Assembly: GCA_030584065.1 (NCBI GenBank)
Contig: CP129489.1
Span: 2,027,497-2,091,496, forward strand
From: Flavobacteriales bacterium
GTDB taxonomy: Bacteria > Bacteroidota > Bacteroidia > Flavobacteriales_F > PHOS-HE28
Length of the DNA stretch: 64,000 nucleotides
Reading direction: 5' to 3'
The first letter of the stretch is position 1. The number at the start of each line of letters is the position of its first letter. The notes under the pieces were generated by a model. It did no database searches. It saw only the letters and a list, made by a program, of their open reading frames with translations, and was not told the origin of the DNA. The translations under genes and the position numbers were made by a program. Shown piece by piece: positions 1 to 7,886 of the stretch.

Positions 1-2
1 TT

Positions 3-2510
3 ACGCGGCCCGATGGGTCGAGCACCATGCGCTGGGGCTTCTTCACGCGCGAGGCCACCTGGGACTCCACCGTATCCGACCCCGACATGGCCTGGCTGAT
101 CGAGGGCACCGGCAGCCCGCTCCAACCTTACGCCGTGCGTTTCCGCTTCGCGCCGGACCAGGAAGGCGCATGGAGCTTCAGGATCTCCGCGAAGGCACCG
201 CTTACCTCCGATGCCCAGGGGGCGACGCTCCCCGAACTGCTCCACACGGGCTTCGGCCTGCAGTGCATGCCACCGCTGGCCGACAACAACGGCTACTTGC
301 AGGTGAATGCCGCCAACCGCCGCCACCTGCAATTCCAAGGCGATCCGGCGCTGCAGGGCGACGAGACACCCTTCTTCGGCCTGGGCACCAACATGGCCAA
401 CATCAACCACGGCAGCTTCGGGGCAGGCGTCGTCCCGCCGGGCGTCACCTACATCAAGCGCGACCACCGCAACTTCCAGGAGACCATGGAGCGCCTGCAT
501 GCCGTGGGTGGCAATTACCTGCGCATGTACCTCCTGGAGAAGATCTTCTCGCCCGAATACGTGAACCTCGGGGTCTACGACCAGTACCGGTCGCAGCCGG
601 CCTGCGCCAATGGCAATGCGCCCTCCTTCCGGGGCAACTGCCAGTACCAGTGCTGGGCCTTCGACCAGATGATCGACTGCGCCCGCGCCAACAACATCTA
701 CCTGCAGGTCTGCGTGGATGCCTACCCGCCGGGGATCAACTTCGAGAGCCTCGGCTGGGGCGCCAACGCCTACTGGCTCGCCTTCATCGAGCCCAACCCC
801 CTGCCGCCGCCCCAGCGCTTCAACATGCGGAAGTTCTTCTACACCTACGGCGAGGGCCACCCCGACCGCTACACCAAGGGCGTGTTCTATTACTGGAAGC
901 GCAAGTACAAGTACATGATGAGCCGCTGGGGCTGGTCGGTGAACATCGCCGCCCTCGAACCCTTCAACGAGATCGACCAGCTCCTCACCTACCGCACGGA
1001 CACCATCGACGGCAACTGCAACGAGAACGACGGCGCCTGGGCCGCCGATGCGCAGCTGCCCGATACCATCAGCGCATGGTTCGGCGACATGGCCCGCTTC
1101 GTGCGCGGCACGCAGGACCCTGAGCACCCCGCCCGATCGCCCTTGGGCGAGAACAAGCTCTTCCTGGCCAGCTATGCCATGAACGACCCCGGCATGCCGG
1201 CCGCCGAGAGCTTCTATGCGCCCCTCACCAACCCCGAGGTGGACCTCATCGATGCGCACCTGGGCCTGTACCCCGACCTCCAGGCGGAGCGCGACCTGAC
1301 CGACGAACGCATCCACCAAGGCATCCGGAATGCCACAGCCTTCTGGAACCGCTTCCCCGCAGCGCAGTCCGACTGGCAGGAACGCAAGCCCTTCAACCAG
1401 GGCGAGTACAACCACTACACGCAGTTCACCATCCCGAATCCCAACTTCCCGAACCTGGTGCTCTGGCGCAACGATGTGGAGAAGATCTTCCACAACTACG
1501 ACGTCTCCTTCCACAACGAGCTATGGAGCAGCGCCTTCAGCGGCAAGTTCGCCGCAGGAACCACCTGGCACTGGGAGCGGGTATTCTGGTGGGAGGATGC
1601 GATGCCCCTCCCACCAGAGGATGACCTGAACAATGAACAAATTGGACTATTCACAAATCATTACCCTGGCACCAATAATTTGGATTTAGGCTTAGGTATT
1701 CCAATCCCAATCGCCAATCGTCCAATTCATCACCATTTTCAAGCAATTGCGGATTTCTTGAACCGCCCAAGTATACAAGATCTCGGAATATTCTCTGGCG
1801 CTTTCACCCCGAACGAGTTCTTTGATGACGATGATTCGGACGGTATCAACCCCTTGGAGGCGTACTACCTAAGGAGCGACCAGAGCACCGCTATTGGCTG
1901 GGTGCATAACCGCAACGCCTCGGTGGCCAAGAGCTTCTATGTGATGAGCGGGGCGGGCAATGAGAACTTCCTGGGGTGCACCGCCCCTGATTCAGCAAGC
2001 ATCACGCTCTCTGGATTCTTTCCGCTGCATTCGCATTACATCACTTGGTTCCCCACGCGCATCGGTGCCACGGACCTTCCGCAAGACAGCGAATTCCCCA
2101 GTACGCTGCAGAGCGATGCCAATGGCGACATCGTCATCAACCTGGATGGTGAGTTCAACGGTGTGGACAACAACTACTTGGATACACTGCATGCTGATTA
2201 TGCATTTGTGATCACGCCTGGTCCTTTCGTGAAAAGCCTCGCCCAAGACGCTGTTGAAACCGAAACGGACACAGACTGGGACTTCTCGCTCTACCCCAAC
2301 CCCACTCGCGACTTGCTCACTCTGAGTTTCGCGGATGACACAAACAAGGATGTGGCATTGCTTGATGTTTCCGGTCGGATAGTAGCGCGACACCAGAACA
2401 TTGTTACCCTGATGCTCCAGATACCAATAGGCCCACTCGCCAAGGGAGCTTATTGGGTGCATGTCACATCGGGCGACAACATGAAGGTCAAGAAAATGAT
2501 AATCCGTTAA
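3..2510 (+). CDS. T9SS-secreted clan-A-like glycoside hydrolase, 5' end cut by window
   Basis: The frame is open to the window edge, so the ATG at 27 is internal and the true start and signal peptide lie outside. Residues counted from that ATG: 1-60 look like a DUF5060-type beta-sandwich (RFAPDQEGAWSFRI). A TIM-barrel hydrolase follows from about 95, introduced by YLQVNAANRRHLQFQ and PFFGLGTNM. ALEPFNEID gives the likely acid/base Glu315 and FNQGEY the likely nucleophile Glu460. The last 85 residues are a T9SS type A sorting domain (LYPNPTRDLL, KGAYWVHV). Substrate is unknown; a plant or microbial polysaccharide is inferred from the fold. DNA up to about 1592 is GC-rich and reappears in the copies at 7884 and 12050; from about 1620 it becomes visibly AT-richer, suggesting a mosaic gene. 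The stop is three bases before the partner gene at 2514, so translational coupling is likely. Confidence 0.8.
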   Translation, partial: TRPDGSSTMRWGFFTREATWDSTVSDPDMAWLIEGTGSPLQPYAVRFRFAPDQEGAWSFRISAKAPLTSDAQGATLPELLHTGFGLQCMPPLADNNGYLQVNAANRRHLQFQGDPALQGDETPFFGLGTNMANINHGSFGAGVVPPGVTYIKRDHRNFQETMERLHAVGGNYLRMYLLEKIFSPEYVNLGVYDQYRSQPACANGNAPSFRGNCQYQCWAFDQMIDCARANNIYLQVCVDAYPPGINFESLGWGANAYWLAFIEPNPLPPPQRFNMRKFFYTYGEGHPDRYTKGVFYYWKRKYKYMMSRWGWSVNIAALEPFNEIDQLLTYRTDTIDGNCNENDGAWAADAQLPDTISAWFGDMARFVRGTQDPEHPARSPLGENKLFLASYAMNDPGMPAAESFYAPLTNPEVDLIDAHLGLYPDLQAERDLTDERIHQGIRNATAFWNRFPAAQSDWQERKPFNQGEYNHYTQFTIPNPNFPNLVLWRNDVEKIFHNYDVSFHNELWSSAFSGKFAAGTTWHWERVFWWEDAMPLPPEDDLNNEQIGLFTNHYPGTNNLDLGLGIPIPIANRPIHHHFQAIADFLNRPSIQDLGIFSGAFTPNEFFDDDDSDGINPLEAYYLRSDQSTAIGWVHNRNASVAKSFYVMSGAGNENFLGCTAPDSASITLSGFFPLHSHYITWFPTRIGATDLPQDSEFPSTLQSDANGDIVINLDGEFNGVDNNYLDTLHADYAFVITPGPFVKSLAQDAVETETDTDWDFSLYPNPTRDLLTLSFADDTNKDVALLDVSGRIVARHQNIVTLMLQIPIGPLAKGAYWVHVTSGDNMKVKKMIIR
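363..1378 (+). repeat. About 1-kb duplicated GH core, copy A
   Basis: This stretch is almost base-for-base identical to 7884-8899; by eye I find three differences (near 692, 1215 and 1324). Its 3' part (1268-1592) is also repeated at 12050-12374. It covers the first half of the hydrolase barrel, including the acid/base Glu. Confidence 0.9.
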
Positions 2511-2513
2511 ACC

Positions 2514-4109
2514 ATGAGATCAAGTATCGCAGTGGTTACCATTTCGTTGGCTTGTGTTTCACAAGCGCAGCCCACTTTTGAGAAGATCTACTTGGCAACA
2601 GGAGCCTATAAGCGCAATCTTGTCGAACTCCCAAGTGGTAACATCCTTACCTCGATGGCCATCTATCCGGGCATTACAATACTGAACTCGTCCGGCGATT
2701 TTGTGTACTCTAATTGCTTCTGGGGAGATTCGGTGTTGACGATGCAGTCCATTCGTCCTATCACAGAGAACAACTATTTGTTCCTTTGTCTTTATCGCAA
2801 GGACTCGTGCAATTCATTCGGGAGTACTACCGTGCCATTCACCCATCCCGCCCTCGGGCGGATGGACAGCTTGGGGAACATCTCCTCCTTCAAGCATTAT
2901 AGGCTGGCGCCTGCCGGATGCCTCACCCGTGCGGGCGACCTGGTCGTTCTGAGCGACTCTGGTGCGATGATATGGGGTCGGGATACCAATTTTTATGCGT
3001 TCAGGGTCGATGCGGACCTGAACGCGCTTTGGGGGCGGCGCTTTGCGGAGGATGGTGGGATCCATTTCATGAAGGAGCTCCCCAATGGGGACCTCATCGC
3101 TGGCATTAATCTTCGGGAGGGAGGAGCATCGGTGGCGCGATTTGATACTCAAGGCAACCTCGTTTGGAGCAAGTCATACTTCCGACCGAATGGCGTAATA
3201 CACGACGCCTACGTAGATCCGGATGGTTCGTTAATTGTTACCGGCTTCACGGACAGCACCACCACCAGCATGTTCATACCATTACCAGCGGCATTTCAAC
3301 CAAAGCTCTTCATGATGAAACTGAGCGGAGATGGAACAGTCCAATGGTGCCGTGGTTTCGATAGTGCGCCTTACTACTGGCATACACCAAGGTGGTCACG
3401 ATTAATACGATCCTTGGATGGGAACTTCGTCATTGCAGTAACGTTGGGAACCGCAGGATACAACCTGCCTTCCCGGCCCTTGTTACTGAAGTTGAATTTC
3501 AATGGCGATACGCTATGGTCCAACGCCGTGGGCCACAATGGTTACTTGCACTACGTGTCTGATCTACTTGAGACAGCAGACGGAGGCTTCATGATTAATG
3601 GCAGTATACAGGGCGACCTTCCTGGAGGCTGGTCGGGTGCGCCGTATGTTTTCAAAGCTGATTCCTTAGGTCGGTTTCCCTGTTGGGATGAGCATCATTC
3701 AATTGAGACCTTAGAACTTTTCCCCACCGATAGCAGTGTAACGCTTACGCCGATAGATGGCATCACAACGCATGAAGCTTACGTGAGCGATACGACATTA
3801 GCTTCTCTTGCAACCTACGATGGTTGCACCTTCGCCACCAACATGCCCCCCCGCATGGAGCGCCGCGCGCCCATGTCCATCCGCCCCAACCCCAACACCG
3901 GCCACTTCACCCTCTCCTTCCCCGACCCCCTGATGGCCGAGAGCTACTACAGCGTGTACGACACCATGGGCAAGTTGCTCTTCCAACGGCCCTTGCCCCA
4001 GGGCAAGGAGACCGAGGAGGTGGACCTCTCGCGCTTCGGGCGCGGCACCTATGTGGTCCGGTTCACGGATAAGGAGGGGAGCTGCTACGAACGGGTGGTG
4101 GTGGAGTAG
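2514..4109 (+). CDS. Secreted propeller-like T9SS protein (partner 1)
   Basis: A 531-aa protein with an N-terminal signal peptide (about residues 1-19, ending SQA). It has repeated strands of the type DGNFVIAV, NGDTLWS and ADGGFMINGS, as in delta-60/beta-propeller secreted proteins of Bacteroidota. A T9SS type A sorting domain runs from about residue 453 (IRPNPNTGHF to YERVVVE). It probably acts at the cell surface or outside; no catalytic residues are recognisable. The ATG follows the GH stop by three bases, an arrangement repeated in every unit of this locus. The N-terminal four fifths is AT-richer than the sorting domain (from about 3838), and the sorting domain is nearly the same in the paralogues at 4269 and 6210. 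Function unknown. Confidence 0.8.
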   Translation: MRSSIAVVTISLACVSQAQPTFEKIYLATGAYKRNLVELPSGNILTSMAIYPGITILNSSGDFVYSNCFWGDSVLTMQSIRPITENNYLFLCLYRKDSCNSFGSTTVPFTHPALGRMDSLGNISSFKHYRLAPAGCLTRAGDLVVLSDSGAMIWGRDTNFYAFRVDADLNALWGRRFAEDGGIHFMKELPNGDLIAGINLREGGASVARFDTQGNLVWSKSYFRPNGVIHDAYVDPDGSLIVTGFTDSTTTSMFIPLPAAFQPKLFMMKLSGDGTVQWCRGFDSAPYYWHTPRWSRLIRSLDGNFVIAVTLGTAGYNLPSRPLLLKLNFNGDTLWSNAVGHNGYLHYVSDLLETADGGFMINGSIQGDLPGGWSGAPYVFKADSLGRFPCWDEHHSIETLELFPTDSSVTLTPIDGITTHEAYVSDTTLASLATYDGCTFATNMPPRMERRAPMSIRPNPNTGHFTLSFPDPLMAESYYSVYDTMGKLLFQRPLPQGKETEEVDLSRFGRGTYVVRFTDKEGSCYERVVVE

Positions 4110-4187
4110 CTTTAGGGCATGGGCAGTCCGGCGCCCCCCTATGTGCAGGGTCCCCTCGTTCCTCGGGAGACCCTGCAGCGGTCTGAG
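4110..4187 (+). repeat. Repeat R, copy 1 (78 bp)
   Basis: Begins directly after the stop codon of partner 1 and ends with gtctgag. Copies at 5850-5927 and 7809-7886 are identical to each other; this one differs by one base. It contains a hairpin with arms gcagggtc and gaccctgc and an in-frame ATG reading MGSPAPPYVQ. Each copy runs straight into a different GH-type 3' remnant in the same reading frame. Confidence 0.92.
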
Positions 4188-4265
4188 GGCCTTGCGCGCG
4201 GCGCCTACTGGGTGCGCGCAACGGATGGCACATTCAGCGCCACAAAAAAACTCTTAGTGCATTGA
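4119..4265 (+). pseudogene. Orphan 3' stub of a GH-type T9SS gene (48 aa)
   Basis: The ATG of repeat R opens a 48-codon frame. Its first 23 residues come from R and the last 25 (GLARGAYWVRATDGTFSATK onward) are the final strands of a T9SS sorting domain homologous to the end of the GH protein at 2510. There is no signal peptide and no catalytic domain. The TGA is followed by three bases and then the ATG of partner 2, as after the intact GH gene. It is probably a remnant or a silent donor cassette rather than a working protein. Confidence 0.65.
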
Positions 4266-4268
4266 GCC

Positions 4269-5849
4269 ATGATGAATCGGTTGTTATTCTCCGTCGTGGT
4301 TGTGTTGCCAGCATCGCTTATGCAGGCGCAGCAGGGCTTCATCAAGTACACGAGCGCGGTTGGCGCATCCAAATTCAGCATGCATCAATTAGCTGAAGAT
4401 AGAATCCTGATCGCATTGGCGAACAATTCAGGGTTCTCGATTCTGAATAGCGAAGCAATCATAGAACAAACGGTGCGCTTCGAGGTGGATACGTTGCTCG
4501 GAATTCAGGCTGTTAAACCGACACCGGACGGCGCGATACTCGCAGTTGGAACTTACCGGAAGGGAACTTGTCCTGTGAGCCAATGGGGAATGAATTACCC
4601 TGCGTGGTTCAAGGTGGTTTCGGATGGGAGTATTCCTGTCTCCTCGTATTACGAACTGAATGCAGAATACTGCTCCAACTATGCAGGTGATGCTGTTCTC
4701 ACTAGTGATGGAAGTGTGATTCTATGGGGCTTCGACAAGTTCTTCTTTGTGCTAAGGGCGGAGCAGACAGGAGATATTGCTTGGGCAAGGAGATTCAGCC
4801 ATACTACGAACGGTAGTATCCGCTTCATCAAGGAGCTCGCCAACGGCGACCTTTTGGCGGGCGTCAACATGGATACGGCTGGCGTCGCCGTGGGCCGCAT
4901 GGATGCCGAGGGCAATTTCCTCTGGCTGAAGAGCTACTTCCGCCCCAAGGGCATGATCGCCGACGCCCTCATCGAGGACGATGGCTCTTTCATCATCACC
5001 GGCTTCACCGACAGCCTCGCCGCTCCCGGATTCCTCGACCCCCTGCCGCCCGACTACTGGCCCAAGCTCTTCGTGATGAAGCTCAGCGGCGACGGCGAGG
5101 TGCTCTGGTGCAAGGGTTACGACATAGCGCCCTACCGGTGGTACACGCGCCCGGGCGCGCGCATCGAGCGGCACCATGATGGCAACTACATCCTGCTGGG
5201 CAACATCGGCGGCCTCAACCACCCCTTCGGCTACCGGCCCCAGCTGATGAAGCTGGACCACAACGGCGACACGCTGTGGACACGCTCGGCGGGCCGCGAG
5301 GGCCATGTGCACGACATCATCAACATGACGGTGTGCTCCGACGGCGGCATCCTGTACAACGGGCAGAGCCTGAGCAACAGCCCTGACATGTTCATCTTCA
5401 AGACCGACTCCCTGGGCTACCTGCCGTGCTACAACCGCTGGCACGCCACCACCATCGTGGATCTCTTCCCTACCGACAGCAGCTTCACCCTCACCAGCAT
5501 CGATGGCGCCACGGCCCATCCGGCCTTCATCACCGAGGCGGAGAACCCGCCCATCACCATCATCGATGGCTGCTCAACCGGCATGGAGCACACGGGGATG
5601 CGGCCCAGCGGCTTCCGCGTGTATCCGAACCCCACTCCGGGCCAATTCACCGTGCAGTTCAATGACCCGCTCATGGCCGAGAGCTATTATAGCGTGTACG
5701 ATGCGCTGGGCAAGCTCCTGTTCCAGCGCCCGCTGCCGCCGGGCCGCGAAACGGAGGAGGTGGATCTATCGCGCTTCGGGGCGGGCACCTACGTGATCCG
5801 GTTCACGGATAGGGAGGGGAGCTGCTACGAACGGGTGGTGGTGGAGTAG
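4269..5849 (+). CDS. Secreted propeller-like T9SS protein (partner 2)
   Basis: A 526-aa paralogue of the gene at 2514. It has a signal peptide (about 1-20, LMQAQ), propeller-like strands (NGDLLAGVN, DGSFIITGF, LWTRSAG, SDGGILYNG) and a T9SS sorting domain from about residue 449 (RVYPNPTPGQF to YERVVVE). The first third is AT-richer; from about 4810 the DNA becomes GC-rich and much closer to the paralogues, so the gene looks like a mosaic of a divergent 5' part and a homogenised 3' part. Its stop codon abuts repeat R copy 2. Function unknown. Confidence 0.8.
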   Translation: MMNRLLFSVVVVLPASLMQAQQGFIKYTSAVGASKFSMHQLAEDRILIALANNSGFSILNSEAIIEQTVRFEVDTLLGIQAVKPTPDGAILAVGTYRKGTCPVSQWGMNYPAWFKVVSDGSIPVSSYYELNAEYCSNYAGDAVLTSDGSVILWGFDKFFFVLRAEQTGDIAWARRFSHTTNGSIRFIKELANGDLLAGVNMDTAGVAVGRMDAEGNFLWLKSYFRPKGMIADALIEDDGSFIITGFTDSLAAPGFLDPLPPDYWPKLFVMKLSGDGEVLWCKGYDIAPYRWYTRPGARIERHHDGNYILLGNIGGLNHPFGYRPQLMKLDHNGDTLWTRSAGREGHVHDIINMTVCSDGGILYNGQSLSNSPDMFIFKTDSLGYLPCYNRWHATTIVDLFPTDSSFTLTSIDGATAHPAFITEAENPPITIIDGCSTGMEHTGMRPSGFRVYPNPTPGQFTVQFNDPLMAESYYSVYDALGKLLFQRPLPPGRETEEVDLSRFGAGTYVIRFTDREGSCYERVVVE

Positions 5850-5927
5850 CTTTAGGGCATGGGCAGTCCGGCGCACCCCTATGTGCAGGGTCCCCTCGTT
5901 CCTCGGGAGACCCTGCAGCGGTCTGAG
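5850..5927 (+). repeat. Repeat R, copy 2 (78 bp)
   Basis: Same element as at 4110 and identical to the copy at 7809. It again starts immediately after a partner stop codon and ends in gtctgag, then joins a 3' GH-type remnant in frame. Confidence 0.92.
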
Positions 5928-6206
5928 AGCTTGATGGAAGCTGACGAACCGGAGATCCCTATCACGGGTGGCTGGGATTTCATGATTTATCCCAATCCCA
6001 CGCGGAGCGAGTTCACCCTACGCTTTCAAGATGATAGCCCCAAGGATATCGCCATCATGGACCTCACAGGACGGCTGGTGGCTCGCTACGGCAACATAAC
6101 GGGTGGCTTGGTGCAGTTCCCGCATTTGCGCCTATCACAGGGCGCCTATTGGGTGCGTGCATCGGATGGCCTCAGGGCTAAGGCCAAACAACTCATCATC
6201 TACTGA
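5859..6206 (+). CDS. Orphan T9SS sorting-domain cassette (115 aa)
   Basis: Opens at the ATG within repeat R. After 23 R-derived residues it encodes about 92 residues homologous to the end of the first GH protein: WDFMIYPNPTRSEFTLRF, LTGRLVARYGN, SQGAYWVRAS. Only the sorting domain is left, with no signal peptide and no hydrolase barrel, so as it stands it cannot be T9SS cargo. The TGA lies three bases before partner 3 at 6210. The amino-acid sequence is diverged from the first GH tail, so this is a different allele or type rather than a recent copy. It may be a decayed gene or a cassette that becomes functional after recombination; I cannot tell which. Confidence 0.6.
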   Translation: MGSPAHPYVQGPLVPRETLQRSESLMEADEPEIPITGGWDFMIYPNPTRSEFTLRFQDDSPKDIAIMDLTGRLVARYGNITGGLVQFPHLRLSQGAYWVRASDGLRAKAKQLIIY

Positions 6207-6209
6207 GCC

Positions 6210-7808
6210 ATGGAACGAAGGCTGCTACTTGGGCTGTGTTTGTTCATTGCGTTTACTGTCAACGCGCAATCTAACTTCATGCGAATGTACCAGTCTGGTC
6301 CGAGCTTTGGCTTTGAGATCAATGAGTTACCCAGTGGGAACAACCTGGTCAATATGGGGCATTCGCATGTCATTGACGGTAATGGGTATATCAACCATTC
6401 CATGTCCTATATTGAGACCAATGTTGTTTACGGTTTGCAGAACATGAAGTACGTGGGTGGCGACCGGGTGCTCTTCGCTTCTGCAACGTGGGGTGTTCCA
6501 TGTTCGTTTGGTTCTGGCGGTTATGAAGAGCCTGTCATCGGGCTTATGGATACAGTGGGAGCGATCATGACAATGAAACGCTATGTGTTGAATACCGGGG
6601 TTTGCAATGGCATTACCAAAGGGTTGCTACCCACAGCGGATAGTGGTGCGATCGTTTGGGGCAGGTATTATGGTCCCTTCGCGCTGCGCGTGGACGGCAC
6701 ATTGGACCCCGTCTGGTCCAAGCGCCTCATGGACGCGGGTGCCTTCAGCTTCTTCAAAGAACTGCCGAATGGCGATCTCTTGGCAGGCATCAACATGCAA
6801 ACGGCGGGTGTGGTGGTGGCCCGCATGAACGCTGCAGGCGAAGTGCTATGGAGCAGGAGCTACATACGGCCACGGGGCGTGGTGAGCGATGCCATCATCG
6901 AACCGGACGGCTCCTTTGTACTGGTGGGCTATACCGACAGCACGGGTACCACGGATCCGATCTTCACGCCACTGCCGCCGGGATACAACCCGAAGCTCTT
7001 CATGATGAAGCTCAATGGCGAGGGCGATGTGCTCTGGTGCAAGGGCTACAGAAGCACCACCAACCTCTGGTACACCCGCCGCGATGCGGTGATCGAGCGC
7101 ACCTTGGACGGCCAGTACGCGGTGCTCGCCACCCTGGGGCCACCGAACCAGCACGATTGGTTCAGGCCCTACCTGATGAAAACGGACCTGAACGGCGACA
7201 CCCTCTGGACGCGATCCGTAGGACGGAACAACTATACCTACGTAACCCAGGACCTACAGGCCAGTTCCGATGGGGGCTACATGATCAGTGGCTTGATCTA
7301 TGGCGATATGCCCGGTCCTTACTCTGGAATGAGTTTCATCTATAAAGCGGACTCATTGGGCTATTTCAACTGCTGGCAGAGAGTGCCGTCCATAGAAATA
7401 ATGGACCTATTCCCAGTAGATAGCACGGTAGTGCTGAACATCATCAGCGGCATCGCCACAGCCACGCCGATGGCGTTCACGGACAGCATACTGGACTCGA
7501 GTATGGTCCCCTCATACGACGGCTGCACCTTCACCACGGGCATGCCTCTTACGATGCCGCGCAGCCGCTCCATTTCCGTCCGCCCCAACCCCACCCCCGG
7601 CCGCATCACCGTGGAGTTCCCCGATCCCCTGCTGCGCGATAGCTACTACAGCGTGTACGATGCCATGGGCAAGCTCTTGTTCCAGCGCTCCTTGCCCAAG
7701 GGCCACGAAACGGAAGAAGTGGATCTAACGTGCTTCGGAGCTGGCACTTACGTCATCCGCTTCACGGATCAGGAGGGCAGTTGCTACGAGCGGGTGGTGG
7801 TGGAATAG
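6210..7808 (+). CDS. Secreted propeller-like T9SS protein (partner 3)
   Basis: The third member of the partner family, 532 aa, with a signal peptide (about 1-20, ending VNAQ), repeated propeller strands (NGDLLAGIN, DGSFVLVGY, NGDTLWTRS, SDGGYMISG) and a sorting domain from about 455 (VRPNPTPGRI to YERVVVE). Most residues between about 160 and 400 match partners 1 and 2 closely, while the first 150 residues and the stretch around 390-440 are divergent and AT-richer. The start is fixed by the three-base gap after the upstream TGA. Its stop abuts repeat R copy 3. Confidence 0.8.
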   Translation: MERRLLLGLCLFIAFTVNAQSNFMRMYQSGPSFGFEINELPSGNNLVNMGHSHVIDGNGYINHSMSYIETNVVYGLQNMKYVGGDRVLFASATWGVPCSFGSGGYEEPVIGLMDTVGAIMTMKRYVLNTGVCNGITKGLLPTADSGAIVWGRYYGPFALRVDGTLDPVWSKRLMDAGAFSFFKELPNGDLLAGINMQTAGVVVARMNAAGEVLWSRSYIRPRGVVSDAIIEPDGSFVLVGYTDSTGTTDPIFTPLPPGYNPKLFMMKLNGEGDVLWCKGYRSTTNLWYTRRDAVIERTLDGQYAVLATLGPPNQHDWFRPYLMKTDLNGDTLWTRSVGRNNYTYVTQDLQASSDGGYMISGLIYGDMPGPYSGMSFIYKADSLGYFNCWQRVPSIEIMDLFPVDSTVVLNIISGIATATPMAFTDSILDSSMVPSYDGCTFTTGMPLTMPRSRSISVRPNPTPGRITVEFPDPLLRDSYYSVYDAMGKLLFQRSLPKGHETEEVDLTCFGAGTYVIRFTDQEGSCYERVVVE

Positions 7809-7886
7809 CTTTAGGGCATGGGCAGTCCGGCGCACCCCTATGTGCAGGGTCCCCTCGTTCCTCGGGAGACCCTGCAGCGGTCTGAG
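7809..7886 (+). repeat. Repeat R, copy 3 (78 bp)
   Basis: Identical to the copy at 5850. Its end (gtctgag) overlaps the start of the duplicated GH core: the gagacaccc that follows matches position 363 of the first GH gene. Confidence 0.92.
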
